Assembly: GCF_013167215.1 (NCBI RefSeq)
Contig: NZ_JABJWY010000034.1
Span: 1,054,001-1,118,000, forward strand
Direction: 5' to 3'
From: Sphingobacterium prati
Lineage (GTDB): Bacteria > Bacteroidota > Bacteroidia > Sphingobacteriales > Sphingobacteriaceae
DNA length: 64,000 nucleotides
The translations under genes and the position numbers were made by a program. Numbering within the stretch: position 1 is the first letter of the stretch; the number at the start of each line of letters is the position of its first letter. Below, piece by piece: positions 36,401-46,818 of this stretch. The notes beneath the pieces were generated by a model that saw nothing but the letters and a program-made list of their open reading frames with translations, ran no database searches and was not told the origin of the DNA.

Positions 36401-36517
36401 CGGCAACCCCAAAAAGATAAACAGCCGTCTGCTTTATACGGTATCAACATTCCTTATGAGAGCTGATAACGGCAAGGCGCACCTTTTTGACTAAATATAG
36501 AAATCCGGGAGAATACC

Positions 36518-36540
36518 TAAGGCAACTTCAGCCTTATTTT
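36518..36540 (+). terminator. Terminator after the SemiSWEET gene
   Basis: TAAGGC (36518-36523) pairs with GCCTTA (36531-36536) around a 7-nt loop and is followed by TTTT. It lies in the short gap before the converging stop of the GH10-GH43 gene. Confidence 0.55.
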
Positions 36541-36549
36541 GAAAATGAA

Positions 36550-38673
36550 CTAGGAAGACAGACCATTAATTTGCTTTATCTTTCCATTTTCGTCGTATTC
36601 AAGTTCGGTGACTTTCATGCTCCTCAACCATGTCTTTCCGCCAGACGGCGCTGAATCATGATAAAAAAGATACCATTTGCCTTTGAACTGTAAGATACTA
36701 TGGTGCGTCGTCCAGCCTACAACAGGAGATAATATGACACCTTGGTAAGTAAAAGGACCATATGGATTATCCCCAATCGCATAACAGATCAAATGGCTGT
36801 CTCCTGTAGAATAGGAAAAATAATATTTCCCCTCATATTTATGCATCCAGGAAGCTTCAAAAAATCGTTTTCCATTATCTCCGTGTTTTAATGACTGTCC
36901 ATTTTTATCCAAAATAACAAGATCCTTCGGCTGCTCCGAGAATTCTAACATATCTTCGGAGATCTTAACAACTTTTGGGCTCAATGCCGTCTCATCTACA
37001 TGCGGTAATGTTGTTGGAGAAACAATTTTATTGTTTCTATAAAATTGTAGCTGTCCCCCCAAAATACCACCGAAATATAAATAATATGAACCATCGTCAT
37101 CTTTAAATGCGCAGGGGTCTATGCTGTAACTCCCTTTGATTGGGTTAGCCCGAGGGATAAAAGGGCCATAGGGTTGATCCGCTATTGCCACACCTATTCT
37201 AAAAATATCGTTTTTGTCTTTAAGAGAGAAATACATATAGTACTTACCATCTTTCTCGGTCACATCCGAATCCCAAAACTGCCTACCAGCCCAGGGTATA
37301 TCTTTTATATCCAACACCTTACCATGATTTTTAATTTCAGCATCGACATCATCCATCGAAAAAACATGGTAATCTTGCATATCGAAATGATCGCCATTAT
37401 CGTTTGCTTTTATGCCACTTTCCCTATCATGCGATGGATAAATATAGATCTTGTTTTCAAAAACATGCGCCGAAGGATCCGCCATGTAGTCATTAGGGTA
37501 TAAATATCTACTTTTGTTCATTTTTACCTCTTTTTTTTGAGTCAATGCGATAATATCTTTTACAAATGGCTTGGGTTGGTATAGGCGGTCGAATAATAAA
37601 GGGTAATCCGTTCGTCCCAAAATGGGCCAATCATTTTTCCACGAATCGCCATCGCCAACGCCCCACAAAGTCACACGGGATATTTTATCCTTGTGTTTGA
37701 TATATAACCTAAAAAAATCAGTATATCGCTTTCCCAATTCTGACATTTTTTGTGCAGGTAAATACTTTTCATAGGGATTCATCTTTTTACTATAATTAAG
37801 GCGTTCGCTGATCTCAGCCCCCATATTTGGGCGTCCATGTGGAAGTACAGAAATATCCATTTCGGTAACCATCACCTGAACCCCAAGACTAGCAAAGCCT
37901 AGAATGGTCTTTTCCACTTCTTCAAGAGATGGATTGTCCAACGCATTATGCTCCTGCATACCGATACCATGCACAAATGCGCCAGCCGCCTTCACCCGCT
38001 CAACCATCGCGATAACACCTTTTCTCTTCGCCGGAATTGACGTTGAATAATCATTATAGTATAACTCCGCATCTGGATCAGCTTCGTGGGCAAATTTGAA
38101 GGCCAATTCAATAAATTCGGGACCGATGATCTGGTAGAATTTGCTTTTACGCCATTCTCCATTATCCAATATCGCTTCATTAACGACATCCCAACCAAAT
38201 ACCTTTCCTCTATATCGCGATACAACAGTCTTTATATGATTGCGCATGCGTGCAATCAGCTCATCACGGGAAACATCCTTCCCATCTTTATCGATAAAAA
38301 ACCAGGCCGGTGTCTGTGAATGCCAGATCAATGTATGACCAATAATTTGCATCTTATTTTTTTCACCAAACTCTACGAAACGATCCGCATCCTTAAAATA
38401 AAATTCGCCTTCTTTGGGTTGAAGAAACATACTTTTCATACAGTTTTCAGCAACAATGGAATTGAATTGTTTTTTGACTACTGCAACAGCTTTGGTATTT
38501 TGCTCCCAGATTTGATCAAGATTGAGGGCTGTACCGATAAAAAACTTATCCTCGAAAGCTTCTTTTAAACATATGGAGTCAGGAGCACGTTCCATATCCT
38601 GTATATTTGCTCGTGCACACGTAACGCCTAATAGTGTTGTTACGGTCAAAACGATTGTTGTTACTATGTTCAT
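36550..38673 (-). CDS. GH10-GH43 fusion: endo-beta-1,4-xylanase plus xylosidase/arabinofuranosidase
   Basis: A 707-residue exported protein. A short signal segment (1-22; Cys19 could be lipidated) precedes a GH10 xylanase (about 30-378) with acid/base Glu166 in WDVVNEAI and nucleophile Glu271 in VTEMDIS. From Met385 (MNKSRYLYPN) a full GH43 propeller follows (Asp in YMADPSAHVF, Asp in SIDPCAFKDD, Glu in FFEASWMHK). There is almost no linker, and the GH43 part begins as stand-alone GH43 enzymes usually do. The joint contains an A8 run followed by an AGAGG sequence before Met385 (see findings). GH10 would cut the xylan backbone and GH43 would trim xylose or arabinose from the products. It marks the PUL as xylan-directed. 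Confidence 0.9.
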   Translation of the reverse strand: MNIVTTIVLTVTTLLGVTCARANIQDMERAPDSICLKEAFEDKFFIGTALNLDQIWEQNTKAVAVVKKQFNSIVAENCMKSMFLQPKEGEFYFKDADRFVEFGEKNKMQIIGHTLIWHSQTPAWFFIDKDGKDVSRDELIARMRNHIKTVVSRYRGKVFGWDVVNEAILDNGEWRKSKFYQIIGPEFIELAFKFAHEADPDAELYYNDYSTSIPAKRKGVIAMVERVKAAGAFVHGIGMQEHNALDNPSLEEVEKTILGFASLGVQVMVTEMDISVLPHGRPNMGAEISERLNYSKKMNPYEKYLPAQKMSELGKRYTDFFRLYIKHKDKISRVTLWGVGDGDSWKNDWPILGRTDYPLLFDRLYQPKPFVKDIIALTQKKEVKMNKSRYLYPNDYMADPSAHVFENKIYIYPSHDRESGIKANDNGDHFDMQDYHVFSMDDVDAEIKNHGKVLDIKDIPWAGRQFWDSDVTEKDGKYYMYFSLKDKNDIFRIGVAIADQPYGPFIPRANPIKGSYSIDPCAFKDDDGSYYLYFGGILGGQLQFYRNNKIVSPTTLPHVDETALSPKVVKISEDMLEFSEQPKDLVILDKNGQSLKHGDNGKRFFEASWMHKYEGKYYFSYSTGDSHLICYAIGDNPYGPFTYQGVILSPVVGWTTHHSILQFKGKWYLFYHDSAPSGGKTWLRSMKVTELEYDENGKIKQINGLSS

Positions 38674-38869
38674 AGTTTATTTTTTTTAAATATTTATATC
38701 TGGATTCAATATCCAATGATTTTATCGGTAGTTGCATCATCCAGCTCATATTTGAAAATGACGTACATTGCCAACAGATCCCCTCACACCCGCACCCGAC
38801 ACCAATCTTTTATATTCTGCCGCCCTTTCTATGCCTGCTAGTTGGAAAAGCGCGTGATTTCCGATTGAT
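38674..38869. other. Gap between two minus-strand PUL genes
   Basis: 196 bp with no gene. No clear promoter motif was seen, so the GH10-GH43 gene may be read through from the GH43 gene upstream or start here. Confidence 0.3.
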
Positions 38870-40969
38870 TCAATTTAATATGTATTTCACCAGATAACTC
38901 TTCGTTTGGCCTTTGTAAATACAATTAACTTGAGCATGATCTGTCAACGAACTCGCCTGTTTGATCATAATCTTAACCTCAGGGTTGTCAGCCGATGCTC
39001 TTACAACAGGGATTTTTTTGTCTTTTGCGTCAATAGGAGAAACAACCTCATAAGTATGATAACCAACTAGGCCATTCTCATCCGTGGATCTAACTGGTAT
39101 CGAAGGTAATGTCAGTTTTTTACCGTTTACAGTAATCTCCACTGTAGGTGAAACTGTACGCTCAATTCTTTGTTCTTTCGAACTAAATCCCAATCCGATA
39201 AAATCAAAAAGAGCTGAGCCATCGTTACCTTCAGCTACCAGATAAAGAGCATGTTTTCGATCCAGATGATCGACGTATTTTGATACATCAACTGTAAACT
39301 GTGTCACAGCAGACTTAGCATTTTCCGGAATGGAGATTTGGGCTATCTTTGTGCCTTTCCAGGTATCATTATCCCAGGGACCATCCAACCAAACATTAAC
39401 TTTAAATGCGGCGTGGGTTTTTGGGGTAATAAATAAATTGAATGTTGTATTATTTCCTTGTTTACTTCCGCTAAAAGCCTTCAATCCAAATTTATCCTGC
39501 TTCAACCCTCCAAATCCAAAATATTTAAACCCGACAATATTTCCATTTTTCATATTTGTCACCGGCATATGGTTATCCCAGACATCCCATGAGTCTTGCT
39601 GTAAGCTTATATCAGAGAGATAGCAGGCGTATCCTGCAGAATAATATTGGTATGGGTTCAAACCATAAAAATGAAATCCTTCAGAGGTCACTTCGGCACC
39701 TTTATATTCCCTTCCTTGCTTATCTTTGATCGTCAAATTTTCCTGATAGGGGTCGAAAGCATGGATAGAAACCATTCCGCCATCTTTCACTGCTTTTTCA
39801 TCCCATTCTATTTTGATGGGCTCAACTACTGCCTGCCGGGCAAAACCAAATCCTCGTGGTGGGCGATGATAAAATACATACCATTGTCCATTAATTAGTT
39901 CTATACTACCATGCGTATTATGGCCAGCATTTGTAGTTTCGATAGCCGATCCATCACGATTCAATACTGGGGCTCGTGAGTCGACTAAGACACCTCCGCT
40001 TTTCCATGGTCCTAGAGGTGAATCTGCCACTGCATACCTTAGGGTTGAATTGGAGCTACTGACCCCATATTCAGGGCCAGAATAACCACTATAGACAGTG
40101 ACGTATTTATTTCCCACCTTTCGGATAGACGATGCTTCAAAAAAATTGAACGTCCCTAGATCTTCTCCTTGGAAGATGGCAGGATACAACGTTCCTTTAG
40201 GATCACGTAATTCTCCATAACGCGCACTCGCCGGCAAAAGATAGTTGATAATTTCAGTTCCAGGCCTTAGTGAATACATTGTTTTTTGATCCAACTGAGC
40301 TGCCATTGACCGTTGGAATCCCCAGAAGCCGTAAGCGCGAAAGCCTATTTCAAAATCAGGATCTTTCGGATCAGTAATATATTCAATGTAAACTGCCGGA
40401 TCGAATCCCAAGATACTTCCCGGCAAGGTACGTTTGCCATCCGCAGTCAGATTTACTGGTTTAAACGGACCATTCGGCCGATCTCCTTTGACGACCATGG
40501 CTTCGCGATGCTCGCCTCTGCTGTGTGGAAACAAGTAATATTCTTTTTTCCCATCTTTTCGCTTGACCTCCACAAGATCCGGTGCATACATGACATCCCA
40601 TTTACCATCCATTGGATAAGTAAAAATAGCACCCTCATCGCGCCAGCTCGTCAAGTCTTCTATCGGTGCTGACCACATTCTGATATCAGGTCCACAGTAA
40701 CTTGTAAAACGCAAGTCATGTGAGCCGATGATATAGGCGCGGTATTTTCCGGGCACGTCTGGATCTTCAAAAACCCGGGGTTCGCCATCCGGAAGATGCT
40801 CCCAAAGTGGTAAATAAGGATTTCCAATAGATTGATGTACGAAACCTTTACTAACATCCTTCACGACATTTTGTTGCTGCCCTGTTGCCGTTGTCGTTAT
40901 CAAAATTCCCGTAAGGGATAAGAATAATACCATTGTCCTTTTTTTAAAGACAATACTTAGTTGCTTCAT
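38870..40969 (-). CDS. GH43-family protein with long C-terminal beta-rich region
   Basis: A 699-residue exported protein, signal peptide about 1-30 ending TATGQ. The N-terminal part (about 45-400) is a GH43-like propeller, with GEPRVFEDPDVPGKY, YAPDLVEVKRKDGK, LGFDPAVYIE and NFFEASSIRKVGNKY giving the Asp/Asp/Glu positions. It continues through a large C-terminal part (about 430-699) that contains a galactose-binding-like sandwich (SDISLQQDSWDVWDNHMP, FNLFITPKTHAAFKVNVWLDG) and a last Ig-like segment. Proteins of this plan are PUL enzymes of uncertain linkage, often annotated only as family 43. Substrate is unassigned. It is separated by about 290 bp from the next gene upstream. Confidence 0.8.
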   Translation of the reverse strand: MKQLSIVFKKRTMVLFLSLTGILITTTATGQQQNVVKDVSKGFVHQSIGNPYLPLWEHLPDGEPRVFEDPDVPGKYRAYIIGSHDLRFTSYCGPDIRMWSAPIEDLTSWRDEGAIFTYPMDGKWDVMYAPDLVEVKRKDGKKEYYLFPHSRGEHREAMVVKGDRPNGPFKPVNLTADGKRTLPGSILGFDPAVYIEYITDPKDPDFEIGFRAYGFWGFQRSMAAQLDQKTMYSLRPGTEIINYLLPASARYGELRDPKGTLYPAIFQGEDLGTFNFFEASSIRKVGNKYVTVYSGYSGPEYGVSSSNSTLRYAVADSPLGPWKSGGVLVDSRAPVLNRDGSAIETTNAGHNTHGSIELINGQWYVFYHRPPRGFGFARQAVVEPIKIEWDEKAVKDGGMVSIHAFDPYQENLTIKDKQGREYKGAEVTSEGFHFYGLNPYQYYSAGYACYLSDISLQQDSWDVWDNHMPVTNMKNGNIVGFKYFGFGGLKQDKFGLKAFSGSKQGNNTTFNLFITPKTHAAFKVNVWLDGPWDNDTWKGTKIAQISIPENAKSAVTQFTVDVSKYVDHLDRKHALYLVAEGNDGSALFDFIGLGFSSKEQRIERTVSPTVEITVNGKKLTLPSIPVRSTDENGLVGYHTYEVVSPIDAKDKKIPVVRASADNPEVKIMIKQASSLTDHAQVNCIYKGQTKSYLVKYILN

Positions 40970-41255
40970 AAAATTGTATAATTAAGTTACTTCTATTCCT
41001 GTTCTATTGATTTATTGTTGTTTTTATTATTACCCTGCTATTCAATGCATATTTACATAACCAATTGTCGGCACGAAATGGATCCGCCAACAATGCCCCG
41101 TTATTTATCAGATTACCCTCTTCGGGGTTATTGTCAGGTATAGCATACCGCTTTGGGATGTTTAACCTTTGATTGATTCTGCACGATGATAAGTCACTAT
41201 TAGTCTATCCTGGGTATTTTATGCCAAGCGAGAATTTGGCTTCCCTGATCAATGT

Positions 41256-42671
41256 TTAATCTGACATTGTCTCTCCGCCAAGGTTGGAAACACCCAAGCC
41301 ACCAAATTTCCAGCAATCAAAAAATAGAACATTGGAAGGTACCTTACCTTTAAAAACAAAATATAAATCGTGGACTCCCGTCACTTTATTGGACAATTGT
41401 TTGTCTACTGTCGTCCATCTGTCATCGCCGCCTGTCATCGGAACTTGGATTGTCGCTAGAATAGGTCCATCAACTGCATTTGACCTCACCTCCATGCTGA
41501 TACCACCATTGTGTGTAGTGCCAACCCGCGCAAAGAAGTTCATCGCACCCTTGTCGCCAAAATCAACGTTTTTTATGCTTGTATATGCGCCGTTTTTGAG
41601 GGCTTTAATAAAAAGGCCTACTTTATTATTTTGAAAAGATTTTACATGTTCAGACCAAGAGATTGTTTCAGCCTGTATAAGGCTATAGGGATTCACAGTT
41701 TTAAGTGCTCCAGTAATCCCTGTTGTCATTTTCATTGGGAAGATACTACCGTCAGGATTAAACTTCAATTCCTGTACAGCGACCGAGCGCGTGAAACCTC
41801 CTCCTCCCTGCAAAGCTCCGTTGTGGTAAAAGAAATAGCTCTTTCCCCTAAAGTCGACCACACCGGGATGATTGGTAAAAGCCCTGCCTTCAGCAGGCAT
41901 GACCACACCACCATATTTCCATGGACCCTCTGCTTTTTTACTGGTCGAATAACCAATAAATTCAGGTAAAGGGCCGCCTGCCCAAAAAAGGTAATATAGG
42001 CTATTTCTTTTGTACAACCACGGCCCCTCCTCATAAGTAGACGGTCGTTTGGGATCTCCTTCTCTTTTGCCAAACGATGCTGCCGTCATAGGAACCTCCA
42101 CAATATCGTCCTGATACGAAATCATATCTGCATTGAGTTTTACATATTTCAATTTTGGATTACCCCAGTACATATGGGCTTGTCCGTCATCATCGACAAA
42201 TACGGTCGGATCAATATCTCCCTCCTCGCTTTGCACAAGTGGTTTTCCCAAAGGATCATAAAATGGTCCCAGCGGGCTGTCTGCTACTGCTACACCAATT
42301 GCTCCCCGATTGTTCAATTTGGAAATAACAGGTACATATAAGTAAAATTTACCGTTTTTCTCCACACATTGCGCTGCCCAAGCGTCACCTTTTGCCCACT
42401 CAAAATCAGAGTAGGACAAAATCGCACCATGATCGGTCCAATTGACCATATCATCGGTTGAATAGACACGCCAATTGTTCATGTTAAACCAAGTGGACTC
42501 TTCTTCGTCTTGTGTCGTATAGAGATACAGGCGATTATTATACACCATAGGGGCGGGATCCGCTGTATATGCTGTTTGTACAATTGGATTCTGGGCCCTT
42601 AAAACATTTGTCTTTACAGACCATATGATCAGAAAACAGAAAATTACCCGCGTAAAAAATTGTCGTCTCAT
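41256..42671 (-). CDS. GH43 (GH43_29-like) arabinoxylan arabinofuranohydrolase with CBM6
   Basis: A 471-residue exported enzyme with signal peptide ending NVLRAQ (about 1-27). The GH43 propeller (about 28-330) has the catalytic base Asp38 in [10 protein letters not shown], the modulating Asp in [13 protein letters not shown] and acid Glu in [14 protein letters not shown]6-type module follows (about 335-460, [12 protein letters not shown] and [10 protein letters not shown]). This architecture is that of arabinoxylan-specific arabinofuranosidases and some xylosidases. It begins 6 nt after the GH43_12-like gene ends, so the two are co-translated from one message. Confidence 0.88.
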   Translation of the reverse strand: MRRQFFTRVIFCFLIIWSVKTNVLRAQNPIVQTAYTADPAPMVYNNRLYLYTTQDEEESTWFNMNNWRVYSTDDMVNWTDHGAILSYSDFEWAKGDAWAAQCVEKNGKFYLYVPVISKLNNRGAIGVAVADSPLGPFYDPLGKPLVQSEEGDIDPTVFVDDDGQAHMYWGNPKLKYVKLNADMISYQDDIVEVPMTAASFGKREGDPKRPSTYEEGPWLYKRNSLYYLFWAGGPLPEFIGYSTSKKAEGPWKYGGVVMPAEGRAFTNHPGVVDFRGKSYFFYHNGALQGGGGFTRSVAVQELKFNPDGSIFPMKMTTGITGALKTVNPYSLIQAETISWSEHVKSFQNNKVGLFIKALKNGAYTSIKNVDFGDKGAMNFFARVGTTHNGGISMEVRSNAVDGPILATIQVPMTGGDDRWTTVDKQLSNKVTGVHDLYFVFKGKVPSNVLFFDCWKFGGLGVSNLGGETMSD

Positions 42672-42677
42672 ATCGTA

Positions 42678-44228
42678 TTAATTTGTAGCAATATGGAAAT
42701 AATCAATATCAACATAACCGCCAGCTGCTTTGCTAGCATAGTTAAAAAGTCCAAACCGATACCCCATAAAATGAGGTATCGTGTAGCTCATTTTTAACGG
42801 GGTGCCTATGGCAGTCCAATGGCGTCCGTCGATACTGTAAAAAAATTCGGTAATGTCTCTTCTATTTGTAAAATCACAACTCGCCTTAAGAAATATACGT
42901 TGCTCCTTCAGGCTGATCTTGGCTACCTCTTCCGGAATTCCCGTCGTCGCATTGACCATAACCAGTGATTTGTTATTTCCTTCCATACGAACCCCAAGGA
43001 GGCCATAATTTTTCTGCAACAGCGACAAACCTGCAAAATCACCATCTTTCATCTCCGATACATCAATAGCAATAGAACCGCTGCAAGTAGGACCAATAGT
43101 TCGTTGTGTCAGTGTGTTCTTGGCTTGTAAAAAGTCATCCGTAAGTTTTCCTGTTTTCAATCGCAAGAAGCCTTTGCGTTCGGTTACGGACCATAGATCA
43201 GGGTCAGGATTATGATTCCATTGCCACACCAAAGGCAAGGCTGGTTGTCCTTTTTTTCTATTAAAATCATCCGAATTAACAATACCAGGCAGTAGCGCTT
43301 TGTTAGCTGGGAGGCTTAATCCAACTGGTACCTTCCCCTGAACACCCAATATAGGCCATCCATCTTCCCAGCTGACAGGTACCAGAAATGGGATTCGGCC
43401 AACTGCGCCATGGTCCTGAAAAAGATAAGCATACCATGTCCCGTTCGGCATATCGATCAACCCTCCTTGTGCTACTCCCTGATCTTGTAGGACTACCTTA
43501 CCTTCATAAGGTCCTTCAAGCCGGGCAGCCCGATGCACGATAACCGTACGCATCCCTCCCTGTGGCCAAGAAATATTAAAAAGATAATACATACCATTTA
43601 TCTTAAACAACTGTGATCCTTCGGCAGGTAGGCCCATCTTTCCGTCTTTAGGCAGACTTGGCGAGGAAGCATCTTTGATCAGTATCCGCTCCGTCCCGGG
43701 TTTTATACCAGAAAAATCTGGTGCCAATTCGGCCATATGTAAACGTCCCCCGCCCCACAGTATATAGGTTTTCCCATTCTCAAAGAATAAACTGTGATCG
43801 TGCAGCATTGGCGTAAATTCTTTTGCTTCCCAGGGACCATTTTCTATATCTCTTGTGGTGTAGATATGAGTTTTTCCTGTGTTTGCGGAAAATGTACTGA
43901 CATAGTATTTACCATCATTGAAACGTAAGCTACTCGCCCATGAGCCATGTCCATATGCATTTTTATGCTGCGACAGATTTAGTTCATCGGTATCTGCCAA
44001 AATGTTATACGCATAATTTACCAATGTCCAATTAACTAAATCTTTGGATTTCATAATCGGAAGTCCGGGATTCATATGCATGGTTGTACTACTCATGTAA
44101 TAGGTATCGCCAACACGTATCATCGACATATCAGGTACATCAGCAAAAATGATCGGGTTTTTCGCCTGTTGCGCTGAAGCGCTTGTAAACAAGGCAAAAA
44201 AAGATAGAGCGAGCACGGTAATTTTCAT
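42678..44228 (-). CDS. GH43 (GH43_12-like) beta-xylosidase/arabinofuranosidase
   Basis: A 516-residue exported enzyme, signal peptide ending SASAQ (about 1-20). The propeller (about 22-310) has base Asp33 in ADVPDMSMIRVGDTYYM, HDHSLFFENGKTYILWGGG and acid Glu in PAEGSQLFKINGMYYL. The C-terminal beta-sandwich (about 325-516) is the GH43_C2-type domain usual in the GH43_12 subgroup, which includes arabinofuranosidases and xylosidases that act on arabinoxylan. The Asp-Met-Ser at the base motif differs from the more common Asp-Pro-Ser. It sits between GH95 and the CBM6-GH43 gene in the same transcript. Confidence 0.86.
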   Translation of the reverse strand: MKITVLALSFFALFTSASAQQAKNPIIFADVPDMSMIRVGDTYYMSSTTMHMNPGLPIMKSKDLVNWTLVNYAYNILADTDELNLSQHKNAYGHGSWASSLRFNDGKYYVSTFSANTGKTHIYTTRDIENGPWEAKEFTPMLHDHSLFFENGKTYILWGGGRLHMAELAPDFSGIKPGTERILIKDASSPSLPKDGKMGLPAEGSQLFKINGMYYLFNISWPQGGMRTVIVHRAARLEGPYEGKVVLQDQGVAQGGLIDMPNGTWYAYLFQDHGAVGRIPFLVPVSWEDGWPILGVQGKVPVGLSLPANKALLPGIVNSDDFNRKKGQPALPLVWQWNHNPDPDLWSVTERKGFLRLKTGKLTDDFLQAKNTLTQRTIGPTCSGSIAIDVSEMKDGDFAGLSLLQKNYGLLGVRMEGNNKSLVMVNATTGIPEEVAKISLKEQRIFLKASCDFTNRRDITEFFYSIDGRHWTAIGTPLKMSYTIPHFMGYRFGLFNYASKAAGGYVDIDYFHIATN

Positions 44229-44266
44229 TGTTAAGTTGTTGATCAGGTTAAATAATTGGATTAATT

Positions 44267-46720
44267 CTATAGACCACTAAAAGTATACTTTCCTCCAGGC
44301 ACAGTAGGCACGTCATATTCATGATAGCTCTGCAAATTGTTTCCTTTCAAATTTGCGTTCGGCGAAATCATGGCTGCGGGCGTTGTTGCTGGAACTAACA
44401 AAGGGTTAGACTGCACTTTGTTAACCGTTTGCAAACCCTTTCCTCGCAGTGCTGATGCTGTTCTTAATCGTAAGTTTCCCCCCAATGATGAAGACACAAC
44501 AACCTTTTTTATACGGCCATTTTCCCAACAGAGTTCGATCTCAAAACCGCCACGAGCCTTTATCCCTTGTACAGCGCCTTCCTTCCAGCGATCGGGAATA
44601 GCCGGCAACAAATGTATAGCGCCATCGTGACTTTGAACCAACATTTCCGCTACGCCCGCCGTCAACCCAAAATTACCGTCAATCTGAAAGGGAGGATGAG
44701 CAGTAAACATATTCGGATAAGTTCTTCCTTCAGGATGATTTTGATCTGCTATCGTAAGCATTTTTTGAATGATTTCATAGGCATGGTTTCCGTCCAGTAG
44801 GCGTGCCCACAAATTGATTTTCCAACCGATAGACCATCCTGTTGCAAAATCACCGCGGTACATTAATGAGTTGCGCGCAGCCTCAAACAATTCAGGTGTA
44901 CGAATGGGAGAAATCTGATTACCAGGAAACAAACCATATAAATGTGAGACGTGCCTATGCTTATTCTGGGGATCGTCCAAGTCCTCAAGCCACTCCTGCA
45001 ATTGACCATATCTGCCAATTTGCATGGGTGGAATACGTTTTGCCGTCATCAGCAAACTATCTTTGAAAAGACCATCGACTCCCAGGATTTCTGCCGCCTT
45101 AGCCGTACGGGTTAACATATCAAAACAGAGCTGATTATCCATAGTCACACCTGCAGACAAAGGTCCTTGCTCCGGTGATATTGAGGGGCTAAGCACCAAC
45201 CAGTCTTTGTCTGAATAAGCTGGATGTTGGATAAGCGCCGAAAGTAAAAATTCGCTAGCCCCTTTCATAATGGGATAAGCTTGTTTTAGAAATATTTTGT
45301 CTCCACTAAACAGATAATGTTCCCAAAGATGCTGTGATAGCCATAATCCGCCACTCGGCCACATTCCAGCCGCCGCAAAATCAATCGGGCTCGTCACACG
45401 CCATATATCCGTATTGTGATGTGCAACCCAACCCCTAGCATTGTACATCGTTTGAGCTGTCTCTTTTCCGCTTTCACTGAGCTCCTTGATCATCTCAAAT
45501 AACGGGTACTGCGTATGTGAAAGATTAGTGACATCCGCAGGCCAATAGTTCATCTCTGTATTTATATTGATGGTGTATTTACTATCCCAAGCTGGTGACA
45601 TGGAGCTATTCCATATCCCTTGTAAATTGGCGGGTTGTCCTCCAGGTTGTGACGAACAGATCAGCAAATAACGTCCGAATTGTGCTAGCAGAGCCACAAG
45701 TTCAGGATCTTGTGTTTTTGTAAAGTTAGCTATACGGGCTTGTAAGGGCTGGTCCACTTGATTCGTTTCTTCTCCAAGCCGTAGCTTAAAGCGTTGGAAT
45801 TGCCTAGCGTAAATGCCTGTATGGCGTTTTAATGCAGATGGATAATGAGCAGACATTGCCTTATACAGTCGGTCCGCAGCTTGCGTGAATGGATCATCAC
45901 CCAGTAGATTGTAATGTTTAAAATTGGTCGCCATCGAGATATAAATACGCATCCGAGTTGCTCCTTTCACATCAATTTTTTTATCCGAAACATCTACTAG
46001 TCCATCTGTATTTTGTATGGCTGTATGTGTTTGATAAACAATTTGACCAGCGATCCCCTCGTGGTCACTACCCTTCCCTTCCAAAACCAGCGAATGACCA
46101 GTTTTAAAAATACGGTGTTCCGACTCATTATCATAGCTTAATTCACAATTAATTTGTCCTTTTTTACTTGATGTTATCTGCATCACGATGACATCATCGG
46201 CAAAGGAGACAAACATTTCGCGTGTGAAGGTAACTCCATTTACGGTATACTGTGTCAAGGAGATAGCACGCTCAAGATCAAGTGCGCGATAATAGTTCTG
46301 ATACTGTTCATGTCCTGGAAATCTTAACAGGATGTTCCCTCCAGTTTGATAGGGCATGCCATGTGTTTTTGTAAAAAAAGTTTGGTTTGCGAGTTTATCG
46401 GCCTCAGCTAATCTTCCTGCGAAAATATCGCTCTGAATCGTTTTTAAAGCAGACCCACTCTTCTTATTATCATTGCGATAAGGCCCGCCAGCCCATATGG
46501 TCTCTTCGTTGAGCTGTATTTTTTCACAGGACGGAATGCCATAAACCATGGCTCCCATTCTTCCATTTCCAAGTGGCAAGGCTTGTTCCCAGATCGTTGA
46601 ATCAGCGGGGCGGTCATACCACATGGTCAGCTCGGATCTCTTTTGCGCACACGACAGTGTTGTATTCAATAAAAAAAACACTGTCAATATACCTCCATAC
46701 TTCACAATAAAATTTCCCAT
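44267..46720 (-). CDS. GH95 alpha-L-fucosidase / alpha-L-galactosidase
   Basis: An 817-residue GH95 enzyme with a signal peptide ending in a lipobox-like TLSC (Cys24), so probably a lipoprotein. The N-terminal beta-sandwich (about 30-280, QALPLGNGRMGAMVYG, LNEETIWAGGP) is followed by the (alpha/alpha)6 barrel with the catalytic Asn385/Asn387 in NINTEMNYWPADV and Asp681 in FQIDGNFG. Family members invert alpha-L-fucose or, in PULs for complex glucuronoarabinoxylans, alpha-L-galactose. With no other fucose genes in this locus, L-galactose caps on xylan are the more likely target; this is inference. Confidence 0.9.
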   Translation of the reverse strand: MGNFIVKYGGILTVFFLLNTTLSCAQKRSELTMWYDRPADSTIWEQALPLGNGRMGAMVYGIPSCEKIQLNEETIWAGGPYRNDNKKSGSALKTIQSDIFAGRLAEADKLANQTFFTKTHGMPYQTGGNILLRFPGHEQYQNYYRALDLERAISLTQYTVNGVTFTREMFVSFADDVIVMQITSSKKGQINCELSYDNESEHRIFKTGHSLVLEGKGSDHEGIAGQIVYQTHTAIQNTDGLVDVSDKKIDVKGATRMRIYISMATNFKHYNLLGDDPFTQAADRLYKAMSAHYPSALKRHTGIYARQFQRFKLRLGEETNQVDQPLQARIANFTKTQDPELVALLAQFGRYLLICSSQPGGQPANLQGIWNSSMSPAWDSKYTININTEMNYWPADVTNLSHTQYPLFEMIKELSESGKETAQTMYNARGWVAHHNTDIWRVTSPIDFAAAGMWPSGGLWLSQHLWEHYLFSGDKIFLKQAYPIMKGASEFLLSALIQHPAYSDKDWLVLSPSISPEQGPLSAGVTMDNQLCFDMLTRTAKAAEILGVDGLFKDSLLMTAKRIPPMQIGRYGQLQEWLEDLDDPQNKHRHVSHLYGLFPGNQISPIRTPELFEAARNSLMYRGDFATGWSIGWKINLWARLLDGNHAYEIIQKMLTIADQNHPEGRTYPNMFTAHPPFQIDGNFGLTAGVAEMLVQSHDGAIHLLPAIPDRWKEGAVQGIKARGGFEIELCWENGRIKKVVVSSSLGGNLRLRTASALRGKGLQTVNKVQSNPLLVPATTPAAMISPNANLKGNNLQSYHEYDVPTVPGGKYTFSGL

Positions 46721-46818
46721 ACTACAGTTTCAAAATTATTTTCATGCGATAACACCCTATTTAAATTACATCTAATCCTATAGCTAACACCTTTTGTAAG
46801 GCCGTTATCATAGCTATG

